A stretch of DNA of 64,000 nucleotides from Crocinitomicaceae bacterium (lineage in GTDB: Bacteria > Bacteroidota > Bacteroidia > Flavobacteriales_D > Crocinitomicaceae). Numbering within the stretch: position 1 is the first letter of the stretch; every line of letters starts with the position of its first letter. Below, in pieces: positions 9,954 through 17,373 of the stretch. The DNA lies in NCBI GenBank assembly GCA_014762645.1, contig JABURP010000119.1, forward strand, positions 18,832-82,831. The letters run 5' to 3'. A program made the position numbers and the translations under genes. A model generated the notes under the pieces. It saw nothing but the letters and a program-made list of their open reading frames with translations. It searched no databases and was not told the DNA's origin.

Positions 9954-12404
9954 ATGAAGGCACTACTTACTTTTATTTTTCTTGGGTTTGCTGTACAATT
10001 ATGTGCACAAGAACTCACCCAAAATGTTCGTGGAACTGTCCTGGATAGTGAAACTAAATATCCATTAATTGGGGCCAAAATCAAACTAATTGATACAGAC
10101 CCAGTAATGGGCGCAATCTGTGATGATAGAGGAAATTTTGCCATTACGAATGTTCCTATCGGCAAACACAATCTTGAGGTTACTTCAATTGGATATCTTC
10201 CAAAAGTGACGACTGTTCTGGTTAACTCCGGAAAAGAAACCATTGTGACCATTTACCTGGAAGAATCCTCAATAATTGGTGAAGAGGTGGTAGTCACCGG
10301 CCGTAAAAAAGGAGAAGTAATCAATGAAATGGCAACAGTGAGTGCCACAAGTTTTTCCGTTGAAGAAACTAATCGGTATGCGGGAAGTCGAGGTGATCCG
10401 GCGCGTATGATTTCGAACTATGCGGGTGCACAGGGAACTGATGATTCCAGAAATGATCTTGTTATAAGAGGGAATTCGCCTTTGGGAATTATTTACAGAA
10501 TTGAAGGCGTTAGCATTCCCAATCCTAACCATTTTTCCGTAGCTGGTTCTACTGGGGGGCCTGTATCTATCTTGAATAATAAATTCCTGGACAACTCGGA
10601 TTTTTTTATGAGTGCCTTCCCGGCAGAGTATGGGAATAGTACCGCTGGTGTTTTTGATTTAAGATTGAGAAGTGGCAATAATAGCCTCCACGAATTTTCC
10701 GGTCAATTCGGATTCCTGGGTACAGAAGGTCTTTTTGAAGGACCTATTTCTAAAAAATCTAATGCAAGTTATCTTGTAATGGGTAGATATTCAACGCTTG
10801 GTATTTTTGAGAAAATCGGTATTCCGTATGGTACAGATGCGGTACCGCTTTACGGTGATGGTGCTTTTAAAATTAACTTACCACTAAATAAAGGTGGAAA
10901 CTTATCTATTTGGGGACTTGGTGGGACTAGTAGTATTGACATTCTCATTTCTGATCAAACGGAGCCTTCACAAGATGCCTTTGGAGAACAAGATCGCGAT
11001 CAACTCTTTGGCACTGACATGTTGGTAGGTGGGGTTACCTATAAAAAGCCAATCAATAAAAACACCTTTCTGAAAACCACCCTCGCCTACTCTATGCAAC
11101 AGCAGACTACCAGTCATTTATATATTTTGCGAACGCTTGACTCAGCAACGAACACCTGGGATTATCAAGCTCCTCCGTTTGATATGATGGGCTATCGGTA
11201 TCGCATCCACGCTGGCTCTGCTTACCTCAGCATGAATCACAAGCTCAACAGAAAACACGTCATTAAGTATGGGATGAATATAGACGGCTATTACATGAAT
11301 ATGCAGGATTCAATTCGTTATGACATTTCTGATTCCACCTCTGCTTTTTATTATCGTTGGGACTACAAATCGACCGCCCCTGACTACCTGGTACAAGCAT
11401 TCTTTCAGTGGAAATACAAGATCAATCAACGGCTTACACTAAATGCCGGACTTCACTCTCAATATTTTACGCTTAGCAATTCTTTTTCTCCAATAGAACC
11501 AAGGCTGGGATTAAAAATAGCAGCTACTGATAAAAGTATTATTGCCATTGGAGCAGGTTTACACTCACAGCATCATCCACTGTATATTTATACTTATCAT
11601 CAAAATGTTGGCGGCGAAAAAGTCTATCACAATCTAGACATTGACTTTACAAAGAGCATTCACACCGTTCTAAGTTACTCTACCAGGTTTGGTAAATCCT
11701 TAAGTTTTAAGTCAGAGGCCTATTATCAATATTTATATGAAGTTCCTGTCACAGTAGCTCCTTCTTCCTTTTCTATACTTAACCAGGGTAGTGGGTTTGC
11801 ACGTTTCTTCCCGGAAGAACTCGAAAACACCGGAACCGGCTACAATTACGGAATTGAATTTACCCTTCAGAAATTTTTTGATAATAGTTTCTTTTTTATG
11901 ACGACCCTCTCCTTATATGATTCAAAATATACCGGTAGTGATGGCGTTACAAGAAATACAGATTTTAATGGCAACTACATTGCAAACGGACTGGTTGGTC
12001 AGGAATTTAAGTTTGGTGAAAACGATAAACATTTGATCGCGCTAGGATTAAAATTAACTTATGCAGGGGGTAAACGTTATGGGTATGTTAATGAAGTTCT
12101 TACAGACTCATTGAAAGAAATTATCTGGCTAGATTCTGGATACAACTCAAGACAGTTTGCCCCATACTTTAGATTAGATTTTAAAATTAATTACACGTTA
12201 AATACGAAGAAAACTACACATGAATTTGGTTTGGATCTGGTAAATCTTACTTTTCATGACAACATTCTAGGCTTAACATATACCCCAAGTCAAGAGCCTG
12301 GAGTACCTTCCTACACTGAGCGTTACCAACTAGGGTTCCTCCCTATATTCTATTATAAGTTAGATTTCAAGGTTGCAGGTAGGCGGGATCAAAAAAATGA
12401 ATAA
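9954..12404 (+). CDS. TonB-dependent receptor with carboxypeptidase-regulatory-like N-terminal domain
   Basis: An 816-residue outer-membrane receptor. Signal peptide MKALLTFIFLGFAVQLCAQ; residues ~20-110 form a CarboxypepD_reg-like beta-sandwich (GTVLDSETKYPLIGAKI, DDRGNFAITNVPIG); residues ~120-250 form the plug domain (VVVTGRKKGE, DLVIRGNSPLGIIYRIEG); the rest is a beta-barrel rich in aromatic alternating strands. Start ATG 9954 gives the signal peptide; an upstream in-frame TTG at 9921 would not. The substrate cannot be told from sequence; there is no SusD partner beside it, so it is not a typical SusCD glycan system. It lies 39 bp after the PorP/SprF gene and may share its transcript. Confidence 0.9.
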   Translation: MKALLTFIFLGFAVQLCAQELTQNVRGTVLDSETKYPLIGAKIKLIDTDPVMGAICDDRGNFAITNVPIGKHNLEVTSIGYLPKVTTVLVNSGKETIVTIYLEESSIIGEEVVVTGRKKGEVINEMATVSATSFSVEETNRYAGSRGDPARMISNYAGAQGTDDSRNDLVIRGNSPLGIIYRIEGVSIPNPNHFSVAGSTGGPVSILNNKFLDNSDFFMSAFPAEYGNSTAGVFDLRLRSGNNSLHEFSGQFGFLGTEGLFEGPISKKSNASYLVMGRYSTLGIFEKIGIPYGTDAVPLYGDGAFKINLPLNKGGNLSIWGLGGTSSIDILISDQTEPSQDAFGEQDRDQLFGTDMLVGGVTYKKPINKNTFLKTTLAYSMQQQTTSHLYILRTLDSATNTWDYQAPPFDMMGYRYRIHAGSAYLSMNHKLNRKHVIKYGMNIDGYYMNMQDSIRYDISDSTSAFYYRWDYKSTAPDYLVQAFFQWKYKINQRLTLNAGLHSQYFTLSNSFSPIEPRLGLKIAATDKSIIAIGAGLHSQHHPLYIYTYHQNVGGEKVYHNLDIDFTKSIHTVLSYSTRFGKSLSFKSEAYYQYLYEVPVTVAPSSFSILNQGSGFARFFPEELENTGTGYNYGIEFTLQKFFDNSFFFMTTLSLYDSKYTGSDGVTRNTDFNGNYIANGLVGQEFKFGENDKHLIALGLKLTYAGGKRYGYVNEVLTDSLKEIIWLDSGYNSRQFAPYFRLDFKINYTLNTKKTTHEFGLDLVNLTFHDNILGLTYTPSQEPGVPSYTERYQLGFLPIFYYKLDFKVAGRRDQKNE

Positions 12405-12409
12405 CTTTG
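12402..12409 (+). promoter_or_regulatory. Bacteroidota -7 promoter box TAACTTTG
   Basis: Exact match to the TAnnTTTG -7 consensus. It overlaps the stop codon of the TonB receptor gene and lies 36 bp before the ATG at 12446, so the zinc-ribbon gene probably has its own promoter. No convincing -33 element is seen. Confidence 0.5.
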
Positions 12410-12445
12410 TAAACGTTTTATAAACCTATTAGAACATCTAATAAC

Positions 12446-12793
12446 ATGAATACCTGTTTACAATGTAAGAAAGACTTTGACGGAAGATCCAATCGTAAAT
12501 TCTGTTCTGTCTCCTGCAAAAACAAGTACCACAATTCAAAGAATCGTGAAAAGGAGGCCAAAGTTGTTGAGATCAATAAGATACTACACAAGAACTGGGT
12601 GACCCTTCACAAGTTGTACGATATTTACCGTAGTGCTCCTATTTCAATGGATGTTGCAGAAGCTCACGGATATAACAAGAATTATTTTACCCATATTCAC
12701 AATAGCCCATTTGGTGAAAAGTACACCATGATATACGACCTCGGCTACAAAAATCACATTGATAACCAGATTCAAATTATTGTGATTGACTGA
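12446..12793 (+). CDS. Small zinc-ribbon protein of unknown function
   Basis: 115 residues, no signal peptide. The N-terminus carries four cysteines in a zinc-ribbon arrangement, C4-x2-C7 and C20-x3-C24 (CLQC ... FCSVSC), followed by basic residues, like the short zinc-ribbon proteins common in Bacteroidota. The remainder is predicted mostly helical, with no recognisable catalytic motif. A nucleic-acid-binding or protein-interaction role is possible but not shown. It stands alone between the TonB receptor and the S9 peptidase and has its own candidate promoter. Confidence 0.8.
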   Translation: MNTCLQCKKDFDGRSNRKFCSVSCKNKYHNSKNREKEAKVVEINKILHKNWVTLHKLYDIYRSAPISMDVAEAHGYNKNYFTHIHNSPFGEKYTMIYDLGYKNHIDNQIQIIVID

Positions 12794-12856
12794 GTTTTAC
12801 GCTTTTGGTTGTTTAAATTAACTTTCGAAGCACTAAGCTTCTCAAGTCGCGTTCAT

Positions 12857-12864
12857 TATATTTG
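12857..12864 (+). promoter_or_regulatory. -7 promoter box TATATTTG directly before the S9 peptidase start
   Basis: Exact TAnnTTTG match ending only 3 bp before ATG 12868, so transcription would begin at or next to the start codon (leaderless or nearly so). A weaker alternative box, TAACTTTC at 12819-12826, would give a conventional leader. Confidence 0.4.
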
Positions 12865-12867
12865 TAT

Positions 12868-15699
12868 ATGCTTGACTATTTACTACTGCGTCACAGGTTA
12901 TTTTTAGTATTCATACTAGGTTCATCCGTCATACTGGCCCAAAAAAAGAAAATTGGTCCTCATATGTATGATGAATGGAAAAAAATTGAATCTGTTCAAC
13001 AAACAGAATCCGGTAATTGGATTTCTTATGAGGTTACACCGCTGGAAGGCGACGGTACTTTAATTATTCAATCCTCTGATGGCAGTAAAACGCAGTCGGT
13101 TGACCGAGGAACAAATGCTAAGCTGCACTATCAGGGATTATTTGTTGTTTACTTGATCAACCCTCTTCATGATTCAATTCGACAATTAAAACTTGAAAAA
13201 GTCAAAAAAGAAAAATTTCCGAAGGATACGTTAGCCATTTACTGGACGGGATCGGACAGCACATCATTCTATCCAAAGGTTAAAAACTTTAAAATACCAA
13301 GTAATGGAGACTGGATTGCCTACTTGTCTACAGATGATTTAAGACCCAAGCCTAAAACAAAGAAAAAAAAGCGAAAGAGAAAGAAGAAAAAGCGAAAGAA
13401 ACACGGTTTCAAGCGTATTGAAACTAGTGGCACCACACTTACTGTACTCAATCCAACCACAAAAACATCTGTAGAAATCCACAGGGTAACTGACTACACC
13501 TTCGATCGGACTGGTAAATATCTGGCTTATGTATCAAGCAATAAAGGGAAAAAGGATTCGCTTTCTGTTCACGTTATGGATTTAAGCAATGAAAAAGTAA
13601 CAACGCTCATTACCAATCAATTGGATATTAAGCACCTTACTTTCGATTACGCCGGAGAACAATTGGCCTATTTGTTCTCAGCAGATACTGGAAAGGTAAA
13701 GAATTATGCACTTTCACTATGGGAAGAGGGAATGCACAATTCACGCACAGTTATTGATTCAACTAGTAGAGGAATGCCAGATTCCTGGACAGTTTCGGGT
13801 AAATTCTCAATTTATTTTTCAAGGGATGGCACCAAGTTATTTGTCGGGACAAATGAAATCCAGTGCCAGGAGCCCAAAGACACGCTATTGCCACAAGAAA
13901 AATCCAAGGTTGACATCTGGCATTACGAGGATTTACGAATTCAGCCAGAACAACTGAATCAATTAAAAAGAGATGCCAATAAAGCTTATAAAGCTGTTTA
14001 TCACATTCAGCCTGATAAGTTCATTCAGCTGGAAACGGAGAACATTGAAACAGTGCAAACCTACAATCACAACAACGCTTCATTTGGGTTAGGAACGAAT
14101 AATGATCTTTTCAGTATTGAGCGTACCTGGCAATACCCATGGAGATACAGCTACTATTTATTTAATATTAATACTGGCAGCAAAGAGTTGATCAAAGACA
14201 GCATCACCTTTTCAAGTGGAATTTCTCCATCAGGTCACTTTTTTATCTGGTATGACCCTATCGACTCTTCCTGGATGAGCAAAGACCTGTTAAGTAAAAA
14301 GGAGGTTAAACTCACTGACAATTTTGATGCATGTTTTGCTGCTGATAATAACGGACAGCCTACTGTAGCGTATCCCGAAGGTTCTGCCGGATGGACTATG
14401 CACAATGGAGAAGAATATTTTGCAGTTTACGATAAGTTTGACATCTATTTCCTAAATCCTAATAATCCAGATAGATCTTTTTCATTTACTCAAAATATGG
14501 GGCAAGAGTCGAATCAACGTTTAAGATTATGGGAAACAGAACGTGACAGCCTTTATTTTACTGTCAATGACGTTTATATTCATTATGTGGATGACAGCAC
14601 TAAGGATGAAGGCTTTTATGCCGTGAATAGAGATGGAGACCAATATGCCTTTAGCCATCTTTATGAGGGCAATTATAAGGTCTATTATATAACCAAAGCG
14701 GAAAAAAGTGATCAGGTACTAATCAGGCGCATGAATTTTACCACTTATCCCGACCTTGAAATTACCACTACTGATTTTGACAATTTTTCTAAGATCTCTG
14801 ATGTTAATCCGCAGCAAGAGGAGTATAATTGGGCCACGGTTGAATTCGTAGAGTGGACTGCATACGACAGCACCAAATTGCGCGGGCTGCTCTATAAACC
14901 CGAGAACTTCGATCCTAATAAATCATACCCTATGATCGTCTACTATTATGAGATGTATCAAAATAATTTTCACAATTATTATTCGCCCAAACCAACTGCA
15001 TCCATAATATATCCTACTGAATATGCAAGCAATGGTTATATTGTTTTTATTCCGGATATCAGGTACGAACCGGGACACCCGGCCAACTCCGCTTACAATT
15101 GTGTCGTTAGCGGCACAGAATACCTCGTAAATAAATACAGCTGGATAGACTCCACTCGTTTAGGTTTACAAGGGCAAAGTTGGGGTGGATACCAAACTGC
15201 TCAGTTGATTACAATGACCGGAAAATATCGTGCAGCAATGGCAGGCGCTCCTGTGAGCAATATGTTTTCGGCTTATGGTGGAATTCGCTGGGGAAGTGGC
15301 TTGTCAAGGATGTTTCAATATGAACGCACACAAAGTCGGATTGGATATACTATTTGGGAAAAACCTGACCTTTACATAGAAAATTCCCCGATTTTTCATT
15401 TGCCTAATGTGACAACACCCCTTTTAATCATGCACAACGACAATGATGGTGCTGTACCATGGTATCAAGGAATTGAGCTGTTTATGGGCTTAAGAAGACT
15501 GAACAAACCCGCTTGGCTTTTGAATTATAATGACGACCACCACAACCTATCGAAACTCCCCAACAAGAGGGACTTAAGCGTTAGAATGCGTCAATTTTTT
15601 GATCATTATTTGCAAGGTGAACCTATGCCCGAATGGATGAAATCAGGTTTGCCCGCCGTCGATAAAGGGAAAGAGACCGGATATGAACTCGAAAAATAA
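12868..15699 (+). CDS. Secreted S9 (prolyl oligopeptidase) family serine peptidase
   Basis: 943 residues: an N-terminal signal peptide (MLDYLLLRHRLFLVFILGSSVILAQ), a long beta-propeller-like region, and a C-terminal alpha/beta-hydrolase domain. Catalytic residues are visible: nucleophile S771 in GQSWGG, D860 in HNDNDGAVP, and a histidine at 891 or 892 in NDDHHN. The family cleaves peptides, often after proline, and members in this phylum are periplasmic or secreted. Unusual is a nearly pure lysine/arginine run at residues ~165-182 (nt ~13360-13402) inside the propeller region. ATG 12868 is preferred; the in-frame TTG at 12862 lies inside the promoter box. Peptide nutrition is the likely role, but the substrate is unknown. 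Confidence 0.9.
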   Translation: MLDYLLLRHRLFLVFILGSSVILAQKKKIGPHMYDEWKKIESVQQTESGNWISYEVTPLEGDGTLIIQSSDGSKTQSVDRGTNAKLHYQGLFVVYLINPLHDSIRQLKLEKVKKEKFPKDTLAIYWTGSDSTSFYPKVKNFKIPSNGDWIAYLSTDDLRPKPKTKKKKRKRKKKKRKKHGFKRIETSGTTLTVLNPTTKTSVEIHRVTDYTFDRTGKYLAYVSSNKGKKDSLSVHVMDLSNEKVTTLITNQLDIKHLTFDYAGEQLAYLFSADTGKVKNYALSLWEEGMHNSRTVIDSTSRGMPDSWTVSGKFSIYFSRDGTKLFVGTNEIQCQEPKDTLLPQEKSKVDIWHYEDLRIQPEQLNQLKRDANKAYKAVYHIQPDKFIQLETENIETVQTYNHNNASFGLGTNNDLFSIERTWQYPWRYSYYLFNINTGSKELIKDSITFSSGISPSGHFFIWYDPIDSSWMSKDLLSKKEVKLTDNFDACFAADNNGQPTVAYPEGSAGWTMHNGEEYFAVYDKFDIYFLNPNNPDRSFSFTQNMGQESNQRLRLWETERDSLYFTVNDVYIHYVDDSTKDEGFYAVNRDGDQYAFSHLYEGNYKVYYITKAEKSDQVLIRRMNFTTYPDLEITTTDFDNFSKISDVNPQQEEYNWATVEFVEWTAYDSTKLRGLLYKPENFDPNKSYPMIVYYYEMYQNNFHNYYSPKPTASIIYPTEYASNGYIVFIPDIRYEPGHPANSAYNCVVSGTEYLVNKYSWIDSTRLGLQGQSWGGYQTAQLITMTGKYRAAMAGAPVSNMFSAYGGIRWGSGLSRMFQYERTQSRIGYTIWEKPDLYIENSPIFHLPNVTTPLLIMHNDNDGAVPWYQGIELFMGLRRLNKPAWLLNYNDDHHNLSKLPNKRDLSVRMRQFFDHYLQGEPMPEWMKSGLPAVDKGKETGYELEK

Positions 15700-15750
15700 C
15701 TGTTATTTTAATTGATTAAATAAGCAAATTTTAATACTTTAACGTTTTAA

Positions 15751-16104
15751 ATGAAACTACTCAAAGCTATATTGCTACTTACTTCTCTAGTTTCCTTCTC
15801 GTGTTTTTCACAGGGAGGAGGACAACAAAACGTCGTAGAGATTCCAAATATCTTCACTCCTAACGGTGATGGTATAAATGATGTGTTCCGTGTAAATGCT
15901 GCTGGGTTTGAAGAAATGACCGTTATGATTTATAACCGTCAGGGTGAGCTCGTTTACCGTTTCTACGGTCTAAACGGAAGTTGGGATGGATATACGCATG
16001 CCGGCGTAAAAGTTAGTCCGGGAACGTATTTCGTAATTGTTGAGGTTTCAGATGGCAATGGTGAGGTCCAAACCGATCAGGAATCCCTACAAGTTCAGTA
16101 TTAA
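15751..16104 (+). CDS. Minimal protein: signal peptide plus T9SS type B (CHU_C) domain only
   Basis: 117 residues. Residues 1-21 are a signal peptide (ends SCFSQ; the lipobox fit is poor). A few Gly/Gln residues follow and then, from about residue 30 to the end, a complete CHU_C domain: IPNIFTPNGDGINDVF, IYNRQGELVY, GSWDGY, VSPGTYFVI. CHU_C normally sits at the end of large T9SS cargo and directs it through the PorP/SprF-dependent route; here there is no passenger. It could be a remnant of a larger gene, although signal peptide and frame are intact, or a small factor acting on the secretion machinery. The stop codon overlaps the stop of the convergent minus-strand gene (TTAA, 16101-16104), next to a PorP/SprF cassette. 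Confidence 0.85.
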   Translation: MKLLKAILLLTSLVSFSCFSQGGGQQNVVEIPNIFTPNGDGINDVFRVNAAGFEEMTVMIYNRQGELVYRFYGLNGSWDGYTHAGVKVSPGTYFVIVEVSDGNGEVQTDQESLQVQY

Positions 16105-16319
16105 AGTTCAATGTCAACTTCAACCTCATTTTCTTGCTTATTATTCTCAATAGATTCAGCCTCTTTTTTTTGCTGAATAAAGTACCACATTAAACCCACT
16201 AGGGCTAATCCAATTATTATTTTTCTTATTAATCCCCAGGGAATATTACGCTGGTGCTTTCTGAAGCGATTTAAGTTGATTTCAGGCCTTTTGTCCTGGT
16301 TTTGGTTGTGAGTCTCCAC
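16101..16319 (-). CDS. Small single-span membrane protein, unknown function
   Basis: 72 residues starting at a GTG (16317-16319); no ATG is available in frame before a stop. An N-terminal basic polar segment (~30 residues) precedes one transmembrane helix (about residues 32-48, IIIGLALVGLMWYFI) and an acidic tail. It resembles no family I know. It is the last gene of a minus-strand series CotH cargo - PorP/SprF - this gene, with a 23 bp gap to the PorP/SprF gene, so it may be an accessory of that T9SS cassette (inference). Confidence 0.65.
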   Translation of the reverse strand: METHNQNQDKRPEINLNRFRKHQRNIPWGLIRKIIIGLALVGLMWYFIQQKKEAESIENNKQENEVEVDIEL

Positions 16320-16342
16320 AAACTCGAAGATAAGGATTCATT

Positions 16343-17368
16343 TTACCTTCTTCGTCGTTTGAACAAAGCAAAATCCATATTGGTATAGCTCAAAGAGAAT
16401 TCAATGGCTCCGTTTCTTGAATACTGCCCTAATTTAGATATTGTAATATCATAAGACACCCCAAACTTGAAGCTGTTCCACTGAATATACATGGCGGGAG
16501 CAATAGCATCTTTTACTCTAAAATAGGCCCCTCCCATCAAATAGGTGTCACGCGTTAAGCCGGTAGTTTTAGCTCCTGTTGTTAAACGATATCTTATTAT
16601 TCCTCCTAACATGGTTTCAGCATGTGGCCCCTGTAAAAATTGATTAAACATGAGTTCGAAGCCCATTGGAGAACCAGAAATATCTTTTAGGAAGGATACA
16701 TTAATACCCATTTTAGCGTACAGCTGTTCTTCAAAACCTAACGAATATGCAATATTTGGCTTATTAACATGAAAGTAAGCAAAACCAACTCTGAAATCAG
16801 TAGCATCATCCCGTGCAAAACCAATTTTGTGATTTCCAAAGCGATACGTCACACCAAAACCCAGATCAACAAACATTCTGGAGACAAGACCGTTAATTTC
16901 ACTAGATGGTAAGTCGGGGTCAAATTCATTTCCATTGAATTGATTACCAAATGAAAGCGCTGTGAGGTCGCCAGTTCTTTGCCCTATACCAAATTGTAAG
17001 CCACCAGCAATTGTGTGCATCTCGCTGATTGGCACAATGGCCGATAGGTTCAATAATAGTTGCTTTGTTCCGAACTTACTATCTCCTCCAATATCATTAA
17101 ATAGCTGTAAACCAACTCCCATGTGGGCACTATTTCCTCGCTTAGGTTTAAAAAAGTTGGCATCAAACGCCAGGCCGGTAGTATGAAACTTTGTCCCTGC
17201 CGTCAACCATTGACTGCGGTGATTTACTGCAACACGCTCCCAACCGTTAAACATTCCGGTATAAGCAGGATTCAACAACATTGGTGCTGTTTGTAATTGC
17301 GTGTAATGAATATCCTGTGCAGATAAACAAAGCGGTATAAACAATATGAAACTTAATAGCTTTTTCAT
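16343..17368 (-). CDS. PorP/SprF family T9SS outer-membrane protein (second copy)
   Basis: 341 residues with signal peptide MKKLLSFILFIPLCLSAQ followed by the family signature DIHYTQLQTAPMLLNPAYTG and a beta-barrel-like body. Role as for the copy at 8994: outer-membrane partner for export or anchoring of type B CHU_C cargo. It lies 5 bp downstream of a CHU_C-bearing CotH protein gene, repeating the cargo-then-partner order of the first cassette. The body of the two PorP/SprF proteins is clearly diverged, which suits separate cargo specificity. Confidence 0.9.
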   Translation of the reverse strand: MKKLLSFILFIPLCLSAQDIHYTQLQTAPMLLNPAYTGMFNGWERVAVNHRSQWLTAGTKFHTTGLAFDANFFKPKRGNSAHMGVGLQLFNDIGGDSKFGTKQLLLNLSAIVPISEMHTIAGGLQFGIGQRTGDLTALSFGNQFNGNEFDPDLPSSEINGLVSRMFVDLGFGVTYRFGNHKIGFARDDATDFRVGFAYFHVNKPNIAYSLGFEEQLYAKMGINVSFLKDISGSPMGFELMFNQFLQGPHAETMLGGIIRYRLTTGAKTTGLTRDTYLMGGAYFRVKDAIAPAMYIQWNSFKFGVSYDITISKLGQYSRNGAIEFSLSYTNMDFALFKRRRR

Positions 17369-17373
17369 CCGGA

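Noticed and set aside
12826..12840. GAAGC/GCTTC hairpin as terminator after the zinc-ribbon gene
   Set aside because: Only 5 bp stem and no T run follows.
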